A stretch of 33,943 nt of DNA from CALDCK01 sp050618055. GTDB lineage: Bacteria; Myxococcota_A; UBA9160; SMWR01. The position numbers and the translations under genes are program-made. Location of the stretch: assembly GCA_050618055.1 (NCBI GenBank), contig JBNLVK010000243.1, positions 1-33,943 on the forward strand, read 5' to 3'. The number at the start of each line of letters is the position of its first letter. The stretch's first letter is position 1. Below the pieces are notes generated by a model, which worked only from the letters and a program-made list of their open reading frames with translations, was not told where the DNA came from and did no database searches. This document shows positions 1 through 8,395 of the stretch, piece after piece.

Positions 1-28
1 CTTCGCCCTCGACGTTCCGGAGCCGCCG

Positions 29-853
29 ATGCACGAGTCCCCGTCTCCCCTCCTCCGGGAGATCGACGCGGAGGCGCTGGCCGCCTCCTTCCGCAAGGCG
101 AGCCCCACGCGCTTCTTCGTCGTGGACGACTTCCTGGACGCCGACTTCGCCCGCGCGGTGGCGGCGGCCTATCCGAGCTTCGAGCAGGCGCGCGGCGCCT
201 CGGGCGCCAAGGAGTTCGCGCGGCTCAACGAGGACGTGAAGGTGCAGGTCACCGACGCGGCGCGCTTCCCCGAGCCGGTGCGCCGGCTGTCGGACCTGCT
301 CGCCAGCGACGCCTTCCTCGCCTGGATGTCCCGGGTCACCGGCATCGCGGCGCTCCAGGCCGATCCGGACCTGGCCGGCGGCGGCATGCACGTGATGGGG
401 CCGTCCGGCTACCTGGGCGTGCACGTCGACTTCAACTTCCTGCGCGCCCGGCAGCTCTTCCGGCGGCTCAACATCATCGTCTACCTGACCCCCGACTGGC
501 GGGACGACTGGGACGGGAGCTTCGAGCTGTGGGACCCGAAGGTGAAGCACCGCCTCCACGCCTTCGCGCCGCGCTTCAACCGCTGCATGGTGTTCAACAC
601 CACCCAGGAGAGCTTCCACGGCGTGCGCGCGATCCGCTGTCCGTCGGGCGCGACGCGCAACTCCTTCGCCGCCTTCTACTACACCGCCGAGCCGCCCGAC
701 GACTGGAACGGCCGCCACCACTCGACCATCTACAAGGCGCGGCCCGACGAGTGGTCGAAGCGTCTGGTGTCGATGCCGCTGGCGGCGGTGCGCAAGCAGA
801 AGGACCAGGCGGTGCGCGGCCTGCGGCGCGCGGTCCGTCGCTTCCGCTCCTGA
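29..853 (+). CDS. 2OG-Fe(II) oxygenase (prolyl-4-hydroxylase-like fold)
   Basis: This 274-residue protein looks like a 2-oxoglutarate/Fe(II)-dependent dioxygenase. The iron triad is visible as H132-x-D134 and H197, and R210 is a candidate 2-oxoglutarate ligand in the strand after it. The WDGSFELWD segment between the metal ligands is typical of the prolyl-hydroxylase-like subgroup found in polysaccharide loci. The substrate cannot be read from sequence; hydroxylation of a sugar, a lipid or a protein side chain is possible. The ATG at 29 has GGAG six bases upstream. However, the frame is open leftward to the window edge, so a start outside the window is not excluded. It converges on the flippase gene with a 6-base gap, and its position beside glycan genes suggests a glycan-tailoring role (inference). 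The C-terminus is Arg/Lys rich. Confidence 0.8.
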   Translation: MHESPSPLLREIDAEALAASFRKASPTRFFVVDDFLDADFARAVAAAYPSFEQARGASGAKEFARLNEDVKVQVTDAARFPEPVRRLSDLLASDAFLAWMSRVTGIAALQADPDLAGGGMHVMGPSGYLGVHVDFNFLRARQLFRRLNIIVYLTPDWRDDWDGSFELWDPKVKHRLHAFAPRFNRCMVFNTTQESFHGVRAIRCPSGATRNSFAAFYYTAEPPDDWNGRHHSTIYKARPDEWSKRLVSMPLAAVRKQKDQAVRGLRRAVRRFRS

Positions 854-887
854 AGCGCCTCAGCGCGACCAGAGGGCGCGGTGCTTC
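852..887. terminator. Possible bidirectional hairpin at a convergent junction
   Basis: GAAGC (852-856) can pair with GCTTC (883-887), and GCCTC (857-861) with GAGG(G)C (872-877) with one bulged G. The hairpin spans the stop codons of the oxygenase and the flippase. There is no T tract, so it is only a weak terminator candidate. Confidence 0.3.
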
Positions 888-2302
888 GCCGCCTGCCAGA
901 GCGCCGGCGGCGTCAGCAGCAGCACGCCCAGGCCCAGCGTGATGAGCGCGATGCCGTCGCGGGACGCGCCGTCGGTCACCAGGTAGGGCACCCCGCCGCA
1001 CAGCGCGCCGACCGCCAGGAAGGCGGCGCTGGCCGTCAGGTCGACGCGGCCCACGCGTACCCCGGCCCGCGCCAGGGCGGACGCCACCACGGCGAAGCCC
1101 GCCACGCCCCCGGCCGACAGCCCGACCAGCACGCCGGGCAGCCCGGCCCAGTGGAAGCCGGCCAGGCAGCCCGCCGCGGCCACGAACGTGCGCACCGCGT
1201 TGCTGAGCGCCCAGCGCTTCGAGTCGCCCAGCGCCAGCAGCGCGCGGCCGTTGGCGTCGTGGATCAGCGCGAACCACAGCGCGACCAGCGCGAGCTGGGC
1301 GATCCAGCCGGCATCGGCGTAGCGCGGGTCGTAGAGGAAGTGGAAGAAGGCGGGCGCCACGGCCAGCGCGCCCAGCAGGGCGAGCCCGCCGAAGGGGAGC
1401 AGGATGCGCTTCGCCTCGCGCAGGCTTCCCTCGAGCCGCGCGGCGTCGGAGCGGTGCGACTCGGAGAGCGCCGGCATCAGCACGCGCTGCGAGAACTGGC
1501 CGAAGATGCGCTGCGGAATGTGGGTCAGCACCAGGCCGATGCTGTAGACGCCGAGCACGTCCATCGAGACGAGCCGGCTGATCAGCATGACGTCGATGCG
1601 CTGGGCGAGGAAGGTGAAGAGGGTGCTCACCAGGATCCACTGGCCGAAGGTGAGGATCTCGCGGGCGTGGCGGCGGTCGAAGCGCAGGCGATCGTGCTCG
1701 CCGGGCAGCAGCCAGTGGGAGAGCAGCACATTGAGCAGCGTCGAGACGACCGTGCCCACCACCAGGGCCCACACCGAGCGGTACCAGAGCGCGAAGGCGA
1801 TCATCGCCGCGATCGATCCCAGCTTCGCCAGCACCGACACCACCACCGGACCGCGCAGGTCGATCTGGCGGGTGAGCGAGGCAAGGCGCGTCGAGGCGAA
1901 GCCGTCGATCAGCGGCACCAGCGCCGCCACCGCCACCAGGCCGGCCAGCATCGGCTCGTCGTAGAAGCGGGCGAGCGGCCAGGCCAGCAGCAGGGCGATC
2001 ACGGCGAGCACCGCGCCGCGCACGATCTGGAGCGTCCAGGCGGTGTCGAGGAAGTCGCGCTGATCGCCGTCGGCGTGTCGGATGATGGCCGGGCGGATGC
2101 CCACGTTCGAGATCATCTGGAGCCCGTAGGTCACCAGGTTCACGATGGCCATCAGGCCGAAGGCCTCGGGAAACAGCAGCCGCGACAGGACCAGGTTCGA
2201 GACCAGGCGCAGGCCCTGGGCCGCGCCGTTTCCCATCAGCACCCACAGGGTCCCGCGCAGCGCGCGGGAGCGGATCGACGTCGTGCCCGCGCTAGAGGAC
2301 AT
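860..2302 (-). CDS. Wzx-type polysaccharide flippase (MOP superfamily)
   Basis: This 480-residue, strongly hydrophobic protein has about 12-14 predicted membrane helices. It resembles Wzx/lipopolysaccharide biosynthesis flippases of the MOP superfamily, which move undecaprenyl-linked oligosaccharides from the cytoplasmic to the periplasmic face of the inner membrane. The N-terminal pattern (a charged start, then LRGTLWVLMGNGAAQGLRL and the SRLLFPEAFGLMA stretch) is typical of the PST/Wzx branch, and the length is normal for the family. The ATG at 2302 overlaps the end of the upstream kinase gene by 11 bases, so it is the last gene of a minus-strand operon GT2 - ligase/polymerase - kinase - flippase. 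The exact repeat-unit substrate is unknown. Confidence 0.88.
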   Translation of the reverse strand: MSSSAGTTSIRSRALRGTLWVLMGNGAAQGLRLVSNLVLSRLLFPEAFGLMAIVNLVTYGLQMISNVGIRPAIIRHADGDQRDFLDTAWTLQIVRGAVLAVIALLLAWPLARFYDEPMLAGLVAVAALVPLIDGFASTRLASLTRQIDLRGPVVVSVLAKLGSIAAMIAFALWYRSVWALVVGTVVSTLLNVLLSHWLLPGEHDRLRFDRRHAREILTFGQWILVSTLFTFLAQRIDVMLISRLVSMDVLGVYSIGLVLTHIPQRIFGQFSQRVLMPALSESHRSDAARLEGSLREAKRILLPFGGLALLGALAVAPAFFHFLYDPRYADAGWIAQLALVALWFALIHDANGRALLALGDSKRWALSNAVRTFVAAAGCLAGFHWAGLPGVLVGLSAGGVAGFAVVASALARAGVRVGRVDLTASAAFLAVGALCGGVPYLVTDGASRDGIALITLGLGVLLLTPPALWQAAKHRALWSR

Positions 2303-3362
2303 CGCGGAACCGCTCCGCCGCCCGCGCCGGATCCCCCGGCAGGCGGCGCAGCCAGGCGAGCCGGCCGCCCATCCACAGCCGCTGCCGGATCCGGTTGGGC
2401 CAGGACGCCGCGGCGCGATCGCCCGCCAGGTACTCCGGGTTGCGCATCCAGGCGATGTGGGAGAGCAGGCGCTGGAGGTAGGCGATCACCAGGAGTGCAT
2501 CGGTCTCCTCGGGCGCCTGCTTGTGCGTCTCGTCCAGGTAGGCGCGCCAGATCGCGGTGGCGTGGCGGCGCGGCAGGGGGCCGCGCAGGGCGTAGGCCTC
2601 GAGCCGCGCGCGGAACATGCAGAGGTCGCGGTGGTGCGGCATGAAGGCGAAGTTCTCGAGGTCGAGGGCGTAGAGCGTGCCGTCCGGGCCGAGGTGGAAG
2701 TTCTGGGGCGCCAGGTCGCCGTGGGTGGCGAAGCGCCAGGAGAGGCGCTCGTGCTCCTCGGGCGAGAGGCCCTCCAGCAGGCGCTCGGCCAGCGCCACCC
2801 CCGCCGCGGCGGCCGACGCGGCCCGCGCACCCACGTGCGCGCGGATCTCCAGGCGGTGGCGCACCAGGTCGTCGATCAGGCCGACGGCGTCCGGACCGCC
2901 CTCGCGCTGGGGCTCGAAGCGGCGCACCCGCGCCGACCAGGCGGCCAGGCTGCGCGCCCGCTCGCTGGCGATCCAGCGGGCCTCGGCGCCGGCGCGCAGG
3001 CCCACGCCGGCGTCGAAGTCGGGCCGCACGCTGCGTCCCGGCTGGTAGGCGGTCACCAGGAAGTCGGGCAGGGCGCCGTAGCCGACCGGCCGGATCGCCC
3101 CCACCCGCGGCCCGTCCCGTCCGGCATCGGTGCGGGCGTCGGCGAAGGCGCGACACAGGAAGCGGTAGCCCTCGTACTCGCGCTCCGGACGCCAGGCCAT
3201 GTCGTTCAGCTTCACCACGTGGGTGGGCTCCCGACCGCCGGTCGACACGTAGAGCTGCCGGCTCTTGTAGTGGCCCTCGCGGCGCAGCACGCGGACGGAC
3301 TCGAGGCTCGTGCCCGCGTCCTGGGCGCACAGGGCCAGCGCCGGCTCGTGCTCCGGCGTCAC
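2292..3362 (-). CDS. Aminoglycoside/choline phosphotransferase-like kinase
   Basis: This is a 356-residue protein kinase-fold phosphotransferase of the APH/choline kinase type. Visible elements are a likely ATP-binding lysine (K51 in HVVKLND), the catalytic loop H214-G-D216 with N221, and the metal-binding D234 in the ALDLENF motif that replaces DFG. The start is the GTG at 3362, which overlaps the upstream stop in a GTGA arrangement; the open frame continues further upstream but only as a shadow of the ligase gene. In an O-antigen locus such kinases may phosphorylate a sugar, a lipid-A core residue or another envelope component. The acceptor here is unknown. A true antibiotic kinase is less likely given the operon. 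Confidence 0.75.
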   Translation of the reverse strand: MTPEHEPALALCAQDAGTSLESVRVLRREGHYKSRQLYVSTGGREPTHVVKLNDMAWRPEREYEGYRFLCRAFADARTDAGRDGPRVGAIRPVGYGALPDFLVTAYQPGRSVRPDFDAGVGLRAGAEARWIASERARSLAAWSARVRRFEPQREGGPDAVGLIDDLVRHRLEIRAHVGARAASAAAAGVALAERLLEGLSPEEHERLSWRFATHGDLAPQNFHLGPDGTLYALDLENFAFMPHHRDLCMFRARLEAYALRGPLPRRHATAIWRAYLDETHKQAPEETDALLVIAYLQRLLSHIAWMRNPEYLAGDRAAASWPNRIRQRLWMGGRLAWLRRLPGDPARAAERFRDVL

Positions 3363-4768
3363 GTGGCCTGCCGGGCGGCGTCGCGTCGGAGCGGCGCCTG
3401 CGCGGGGGGCGGCGCAGCGACCGGTCTCCGCCGCCGTACCGGGGCCGCGTCCCACTCGGTCACGCCGAACAGCGCTCCGGCCAGGAAGAAGGGCAGCACG
3501 CCGTACAGGCCGTTCGGCATCATGTCGAGCGTCCGGATCGCGACCATCAGGGAGAGGGTGACCATCAGCGCGTGGGCGCGCCGGTCGGTCACCCGGCGCA
3601 GTCGCCGCGCCACGCGGATCTGGGGCCAGACCAGCAGGGTCAGGATCAGGCCCAGCCCGACGATGCCGCGCTGGCCGAGCACGATCACCCAGAAGCCGTC
3701 GGCGGCCCGGATCTCCTCGCTGGTCTCGACGTTCACCCGCGAGCGCAGGTAGCCGCCCCAGCCGAAGAAGGGCTTCGCCAGCGTGCGCGCGATGATCTGG
3801 TCCTCGTTCTCCCAGCGGAACGACAGCGAGTCGGCCCGGTCCTGGTTGACCTTCGAGGCCGCGCCGTGGATCGCATCGGTGGGCGCCACGTCGAAGAAGC
3901 GGGTCGAAGGGTAGGCGACCAGCAGCGCGGCGAAGGCCAGGATCACGACCGGGGCCAGCTGTCGCGGCGTGAGCGCCACCAGCGGAAGGGTCATCACGCC
4001 GTAGATCATGGCGCCCAGGCTGCGGCAGACCAGCAGCAGGAAGGTGAGCGCGCCGGCGATCGGCAGGCTCGGCAGGCCCAGCACGGGCAGCCGCGCGCGG
4101 GCCAGGCCGAAGGCGGCCATGGTGCAGGTCCACATGAAGATCGAGACGGCGAGACCGCTCTTCATGAAGACCATCGGCCGGTAGCCGCCCAGGCGGAACA
4201 CCTTGCTGAAGTTGTTCGGGTGCAGCCCGTACACCATCTTGTGGAGCTGCGGGCTCATGCGCGACTCGTAGAGGATGGCCACGCCGTAGACGAGTCCCAG
4301 CGCCACCAGCACCGTGAAGAGCATGCGCAGCTCACGCGGCGTGCGGATCAGGCAGCGCCCCAGGTAGTAGGGGATGCCCATCATCAGCAGGTCCTGGATG
4401 CCCATCGAGATGGCGTCGCGCAGGCCCAGCGCATCCAGGCGCTTGCCCATGGTGTAGGCGGGCTCGCCGTTGGTCAGCACCGTGCCCAGGGCGCTCACCA
4501 CCAGCGCCACGATCAGCCAGTCGGGGCCGGCGCCGAAGCGCCGGGTGAGGCGGCTCGGCGCGACCCACAGGCAGCCGAGCAGCGCCACCACGGTGCCGAC
4601 GCTGTGCTTGTTGATGGGCGGGATCAGCGGCGCGTCGAACTCGGTGAGCTCGGGCAGGAAGAGGGCGGCCGAGAGGATCACCAGCGGGGCCGCCACCGTC
4701 GGCGGCGCCAGGCGGAAGATCGCCAGGCCGACGGGCACGAAGGCGAACAGGAAGATCTGGCGGTTCAC
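3359..4768 (-). CDS. O-antigen ligase/polymerase family membrane protein (Wzy_C-like)
   Basis: This 469-residue protein has about 10-12 hydrophobic segments and one large periplasmic loop in its C-terminal half, containing the segment FFGWGGYLRSRVNVET. This is the layout of the O-antigen ligase/polymerase family (WaaL/Wzy). Members join or polymerise undecaprenyl-linked glycans on the periplasmic side. Ligase and polymerase cannot be told apart from sequence alone. The GTG at 4768 lies 7 bases after the stop of the upstream GT2 gene; longer in-frame starts would cut deep into that gene. The stop overlaps the next gene by GTGA. The position between a GT2 and a kinase/flippase pair supports a Wzy-dependent glycan pathway. 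Confidence 0.8.
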   Translation of the reverse strand: MNRQIFLFAFVPVGLAIFRLAPPTVAAPLVILSAALFLPELTEFDAPLIPPINKHSVGTVVALLGCLWVAPSRLTRRFGAGPDWLIVALVVSALGTVLTNGEPAYTMGKRLDALGLRDAISMGIQDLLMMGIPYYLGRCLIRTPRELRMLFTVLVALGLVYGVAILYESRMSPQLHKMVYGLHPNNFSKVFRLGGYRPMVFMKSGLAVSIFMWTCTMAAFGLARARLPVLGLPSLPIAGALTFLLLVCRSLGAMIYGVMTLPLVALTPRQLAPVVILAFAALLVAYPSTRFFDVAPTDAIHGAASKVNQDRADSLSFRWENEDQIIARTLAKPFFGWGGYLRSRVNVETSEEIRAADGFWVIVLGQRGIVGLGLILTLLVWPQIRVARRLRRVTDRRAHALMVTLSLMVAIRTLDMMPNGLYGVLPFFLAGALFGVTEWDAAPVRRRRPVAAPPPAQAPLRRDAARQAT

Positions 4769-4775
4769 GGCGCGC

Positions 4776-5777
4776 TCACTTGTACTCGATGAGCTCCGGC
4801 CGCGCGGCGGCGCTCCCCGAGAGCGTGCGCAGGGCGAAGCGCACCGCGCCCAGCGCCTCGGCGAACTTCCCCTCCAGGCAGGCCGCCGCGTAGAGGGCGG
4901 CGTCGCCGGGGGTGCGGCCGGCGCGCCGCTGCCGGACGGCGATGCGCACGGCCAGCGCGGCGTAGAGCAGCAGGCCGGTCCAGGCGATCGCACCGGCCTG
5001 CCACACGCCCAGCGCCACGGCGACCGGCAGGGCGGCGCCCCAGAACAGGATCGAGCCGAGGCGCCGCGACAGGTCCGGACCGCCCTCGCGCCACCAGGCC
5101 TCGGCGGCCGCGTGGCCGGCGCGCACCTGGCGCGTCCACCACTGGGAGAAGCGCGAGAGCGCCGCGTCGTGACGGGTCATGGGCGCGTCGAGCCGCTCGA
5201 TGGCGTGGCCCGCCCGCCGCACGCGTCGCGCCAGCTCCGGATCCTCGCCGGCGATCAGGCTCTCGTCGTAGCCGCCGAGCGCCTCGAACACCGCGGCCCG
5301 CAGCATGACGTCGCCGCCGAAGCGTTCGGTGCGGCCGGGCGCGCCCTCCCACTCCATGTCGATCAGCCGGTTGTAGGGGCTGGCGTCCGGGTGGCGCTCG
5401 CGCCGCCGGCCGCAGACGGCGGCCAGCGCCGGGTCGGCGTCGAGGGCGGCCTCGGCGGCCGCCAGCCAGCCGGGCTCGAGCTCGCAGTCCCCGTCCAGGA
5501 ACTGCACCCGCGAGAGGTCCCCCGCCAGCTCGCGCAGCCGGGCGAAGCCGGCGTTGCGGGCGCGGGCGGCGGAGAGCGGCCGGGCCGGATCGAGCTCCAC
5601 GACCTCGACCGACAGCTCCCGGGCCAGCGCGGCGCTGCCGTCGCTCGAGGCGCTGTCCACGTAGACGCGGGGGCAGCCCGCCGGCAGCGATTCCAGGCAG
5701 GCGCGAAGTCTCTGCCCCTCGTTGCGGCCGATCGCCACGATGCCGGTGGTGCCGCGGATCGTCGCGCTCCCGCTCAA
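4776..5777 (-). CDS. Family 2 glycosyltransferase with C-terminal membrane segment
   Basis: This 333-residue GT-A fold glycosyltransferase has a nucleotide-binding start (IVAIGRNEG, residues 13-21), an acidic VDSASSDGS motif (40-48) and the metal-binding D95-G-D97. A probable catalytic segment GGYDESLIAGEDPEL follows in the middle. Residues near 250-295 are hydrophobic and probably anchor the enzyme to the inner membrane. The start is unusual: a TTG at 5777 preceded by GGAGGGG eight bases upstream, which is the best ribosome site in the region. The first in-frame ATG lies far upstream inside the divergent gene. It heads the minus-strand glycan operon and probably adds a sugar to the lipid-linked repeat unit; donor and acceptor are unknown. 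Confidence 0.85.
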   Translation of the reverse strand: MSGSATIRGTTGIVAIGRNEGQRLRACLESLPAGCPRVYVDSASSDGSAALARELSVEVVELDPARPLSAARARNAGFARLRELAGDLSRVQFLDGDCELEPGWLAAAEAALDADPALAAVCGRRRERHPDASPYNRLIDMEWEGAPGRTERFGGDVMLRAAVFEALGGYDESLIAGEDPELARRVRRAGHAIERLDAPMTRHDAALSRFSQWWTRQVRAGHAAAEAWWREGGPDLSRRLGSILFWGAALPVAVALGVWQAGAIAWTGLLLYAALAVRIAVRQRRAGRTPGDAALYAAACLEGKFAEALGAVRFALRTLSGSAAARPELIEYK

Positions 5778-5814
5778 CCGGCCCCCCTCCGATCGGCTCT
5801 CCGCCCGACCCTGC

Positions 5815-5842
5815 TTGTGGGGCGGCGGGCGGCCGATACGCT
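5815..5842 (+). promoter_or_regulatory. Putative promoter, leaderless (GT2 at 5850)
   Basis: TTGTGG (5815-5820), a 16-base spacer and TACGCT (5837-5842) are followed after 7 bases by the ATG at 5850. There is no Shine-Dalgarno before that ATG. This suggests transcription starts at or next to the start codon. Confidence 0.4.
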
Positions 5843-5849
5843 TCGCGAC

Positions 5850-6800
5850 ATGCCCGAGACGAATGCGGCGGACGACCGGCATCGGCCCAGCCGGATCGCA
5901 GTCGTCATCGTGAACTACCGCACACCCGCTCTCGTCGCGGAGTGTATCGACACCGTGCTGCCGGAAATCGATCCGGTGCGCGACGTCGTGGTGATCGTAG
6001 ACAATGCCAGCGGCGATGACAGCGTTCCCGCCCTGGAGGCCCTGCTGGCGCGGCACCCCGGGGCCCCGCTGCGCCTGGTCGTGGCCGAGCACAACGGCGG
6101 CTTCGCGGCCGGCAACAACCTGGGGATCGCTGCGGCCCCGGCCCAGGCCCACCTGCTGCTGAACAGCGACACCTGGCTGCGCCCGGGTGCGGTCGAGGCG
6201 CTGTGGAAGCGGCTCGGCAGCGGACCCCGCGTCGGCCTGGTCGGGCCGCGCCTCGAGTGGCCGGACGGCGAGCCCCAGGTCTCCTGCTTCCGCCTGCACA
6301 CGCCGGCCAGCGAGCTGATCGACGGCGCGCGCACCGGCTGGGTCCGCCGGCTGCTCCAGGCCTACGACGTGCCGCTGCCGGTGCGCGACCACGCCTTCCG
6401 GCCCGAGTGGGTCTCCTTCGCGGCGGTGCTGGTGCGCAGCGAGGTGTGGCGCGCCATCGGTCCCATGGACGAGGGCTTCTTCCTCTACTACGAGGACGTC
6501 GACGTGTGCCGGCGCGCCCGCGACGCCGGCTTCCAGGCCTGGTACGAGCCGGCGGCCCGCGTCGTGCACCTGCGCGGAGGCAGCGGACCGGTGAAGCAGC
6601 TCGCGGCCGCCGGCAAGCGCCGGCCCCGCTACTTCTACGCGGCGCGCAAGCGCTACTTCCGCAACGCCTACGGTCCGCTGGGACCCTGGATCGCGAACCT
6701 CTGCTGGAGCGTCGGGCGCGTGCTCTCGTGGCTGCGGGGCGCCTTCGGCACCGACCACCACACCGTCCGCCGCGAGTGGGTCGACCTGTGGCGGGGGTGA
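5850..6800 (+). CDS. Family 2 glycosyltransferase (rhamnosyltransferase-like)
   Basis: This 316-residue GT2 enzyme carries the usual signatures: VVIVNYRTP near residue 20, VDNASGDDS, the NGGFAAGNNLGI segment and the donor-metal motif LLNSDTW. A FLYYEDVDVCRRAR segment provides the probable catalytic acidic residues, and a conserved VVHLRGGS element comes near the C-terminus. This layout is typical of WbbL/RfbF-like rhamnosyltransferases, although the donor sugar is not certain. The ATG at 5850 is chosen because the promoter-like element and the divergent gene leave no room further upstream. The stop overlaps the sulfotransferase start (GTGA), so the two are probably co-translated. Confidence 0.87.
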   Translation: MPETNAADDRHRPSRIAVVIVNYRTPALVAECIDTVLPEIDPVRDVVVIVDNASGDDSVPALEALLARHPGAPLRLVVAEHNGGFAAGNNLGIAAAPAQAHLLLNSDTWLRPGAVEALWKRLGSGPRVGLVGPRLEWPDGEPQVSCFRLHTPASELIDGARTGWVRRLLQAYDVPLPVRDHAFRPEWVSFAAVLVRSEVWRAIGPMDEGFFLYYEDVDVCRRARDAGFQAWYEPAARVVHLRGGSGPVKQLAAAGKRRPRYFYAARKRYFRNAYGPLGPWIANLCWSVGRVLSWLRGAFGTDHHTVRREWVDLWRG

Positions 6801-7696
6801 GCGGGCTGCCCGACTTCGTGGTGATCGGCGCCATGAAGTGCGGCACCAGCTCGCTGCACGAGCAGCTGGCGCTGCGCTCGGGCGTGCACATGAGCACGCC
6901 GAAGGAGCCCAACTTCTTCAGCGACGACGCCAACCACGCGCTGGGCCTGGACCACTACCGGCGCTGCTTCGACGGCGCGCGGGAGGAGCAGATCGTCGGC
7001 GAGTCGAGCACCCACTACACCAAGCTGCCGACCCACCCGAGGAGCGTCGAGCGCCTGGCCGAGGTGCTGCCCGACGCGCGCTTCGTCTACGTGGTGCGCC
7101 ACCCGATCGACCGCATCGTGTCCCAGTACGTGCACGAGTGGAGCCAGCGCGAGGTGAGCGGATCGCTCGAGGAGGCGGTGACGCGCCACGAGCGCTTCGT
7201 CGCCTACAGCCAGTACGCCCGCCAGCTCGAGCCGTGGATCGCGCGCTTCGGTCGCGAGCGCATCCTGCTGGTGGGCTTCGAGCGCATGCTGGCCGAGCCC
7301 GACGCGGAGCTGGCCCGCGTCTGCGCCTTCCTCTCCGATCCGACGCCCGACGCGCCGCGCTGGCAGGACCTGCCGGCCAGCAACGTCTCCAGCGAGCGTC
7401 TGCGCCGCAGCGCCCTGCGCGAGTCGCTGCTGGCGCTGCGCCCGCTGCGCGCACTGGCCGACCGCCTGCCCGCCGGCCTGCGCGAGACGCTCAAGCGGCC
7501 CTGGCGCATGGACAGGCGTCCCGAGCTCTCGCCCGCGGCGCGGGCCGCCCTGGTGGAGCGCCTGGATCCGGACCTGGCCCGGCTCGGCGGCTGGCTGGGC
7601 CGCCCGCTCTCGGTCGCCGGCTGGAACGAGGCCGTGGCGCGGGCGCCGCTCGACTGGGCGCCCCGACACGATCCCGTGTCAGTCCCGGAAGCCTAG
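6797..7696 (+). CDS. PAPS-dependent sulfotransferase
   Basis: This 299-residue protein is a cytosolic-type sulfotransferase domain protein. The 5'-phosphosulfate loop is clear (GAMKCGTSSLH, residues 11-21, with K14), as is the 3'-phosphate site (R101 to S109 in RHPIDRIVSQY). Such enzymes move sulfate from PAPS to a hydroxyl group on a sugar or lipid. The GTG at 6797 overlaps the stop of the GT2 gene; a second GTG at 6788 is possible but less economical. The pairing with a glycosyltransferase suggests sulfation of the surface glycan (inference). Its TAG stop lies in the palindrome CTAG, which also gives the stop of the convergent gene. Confidence 0.88.
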   Translation: MSGLPDFVVIGAMKCGTSSLHEQLALRSGVHMSTPKEPNFFSDDANHALGLDHYRRCFDGAREEQIVGESSTHYTKLPTHPRSVERLAEVLPDARFVYVVRHPIDRIVSQYVHEWSQREVSGSLEEAVTRHERFVAYSQYARQLEPWIARFGRERILLVGFERMLAEPDAELARVCAFLSDPTPDAPRWQDLPASNVSSERLRRSALRESLLALRPLRALADRLPAGLRETLKRPWRMDRRPELSPAARAALVERLDPDLARLGGWLGRPLSVAGWNEAVARAPLDWAPRHDPVSVPEA

Positions 7697-8175
7697 GGGT
7701 AGACCAGGTACGGGGCCCCGGGTGCGCCCAGCGCGGCCGGCGGCGGATCCGGGTCCGGCGTCGGGTCCGGATCGGGCGTGGGGTCCGGGTCCGGCGTCGG
7801 GTCCGGGTCGGGCGTGGGGTCCGGGTCCGGCGGCGGGGGCGAGGGCGCACCGCCGTCGAAGCGCACGATCTCGTTGGACAGCGGACTGCGCGCGCCCGAT
7901 CCGTCGTAGGAACGCAGGGCCATGTAGACGGTCGCGCCGTCGGGCACGCTCACCGTCGAATGGTAGATGCCGCTCGCGTCCGCGTTGGGAAGCGAGAGGT
8001 CGACCGTGTCGGAGTAGCTGCCGGAGCTGGTGCCCCAGTGCAGCTCGTACCCGGCGATGCCCGCCGGAACGTCCTGGCGCCAGCGGACGGATTCGTCCCG
8101 CGCCGACGCACTGCTCGCCCCGAGCAGGGTGACTGCGATCGTGAGGGCGATCGCAGTGCTGTATTCGACTCGCAC
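7693..8175 (-). CDS. Secreted fibronectin III-like protein with Pro-Asp repeat tail
   Basis: This 160-residue exported protein has a signal peptide (about residues 1-25, ending ASSASA). A domain of roughly 80 residues follows that looks like fibronectin type III (GYELHWGTSSGSYS early, VYMALRSYDGSGARSPLSNEI late). The tail is a low-complexity PDPDPT repeat ending in a short ALGAPGAPYLVYP stretch. I chose the GTG at 8175 because GAGGAG lies 8 bases upstream and a signal peptide begins immediately; the frame is open to 8277. There is no membrane anchor or sorting signal after the repeat. It may be a degenerate or shortened relative of multi-domain surface proteins. Its function is unknown. Confidence 0.72.
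   Translation of the reverse strand: MRVEYSTAIALTIAVTLLGASSASARDESVRWRQDVPAGIAGYELHWGTSSGSYSDTVDLSLPNADASGIYHSTVSVPDGATVYMALRSYDGSGARSPLSNEIVRFDGGAPSPPPPDPDPTPDPDPTPDPDPTPDPDPTPDPDPPPAALGAPGAPYLVYP
7745..7834. repeat. Five tandem 18-bp units coding PDPDPT
   Basis: Five consecutive 18-base units (7745-7762, 7763-7780, 7781-7798, 7799-7816, 7817-7834) differ at a few positions only. They encode the Pro-Asp-rich tail of the secreted protein. The units alternate between two variants (ending ggcgtc or ggcgtg on the plus strand), so the array may have grown by duplication of a 36-base pair of units. Confidence 0.85.
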
Positions 8176-8395
8176 GATGGCGTCTCCTCGGTGGAGTCGC
8201 GGATCTCCGTCCGCGCGAACCCATAGATCGCTCGTTCGCGCGCTTGCGTCCGTGACTTGCATCACCGGACGCCTCAAACCCCCGGAACCGGCGCGATGCT
8301 AACGGATCGGCCCGGTGAGGTCCTTCCAGTGGGGCGCGAATTCACGCATCGGGACGCGAATCCGGCACTTCCCGCCCCATGGGGGGCTCACGCCG
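8176..8395. other. Longest gene-free stretch
   Basis: About 220 bases lie between two minus-strand genes. I see a TAGCAT -10-like element on the minus strand (8296-8301) and a short GCCCC-CCAT-GGGGC hairpin (8374-8387) just after the SDR stop. A loose direct repeat (gcgcgaatt and gcgaatcc) sits near 8335-8363. No gene or RNA is supported. Confidence 0.4.

Noticed and set aside
881..2644. Long open frame opposite the flippase and kinase genes
   Set aside because: The product is Arg/Gln/Gly-rich low complexity with no domain, as expected for the antisense frame of GC-rich coding DNA. The same applies to the long shadow frames over most other genes.
7745..7834. CRISPR-like repeats
   Set aside because: The units are contiguous, have no spacers and stay in frame in a coding sequence.
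8176..8395. Riboswitch or small RNA in the largest gap
   Set aside because: No recognisable aptamer core, and only a short hairpin and a loose direct repeat.
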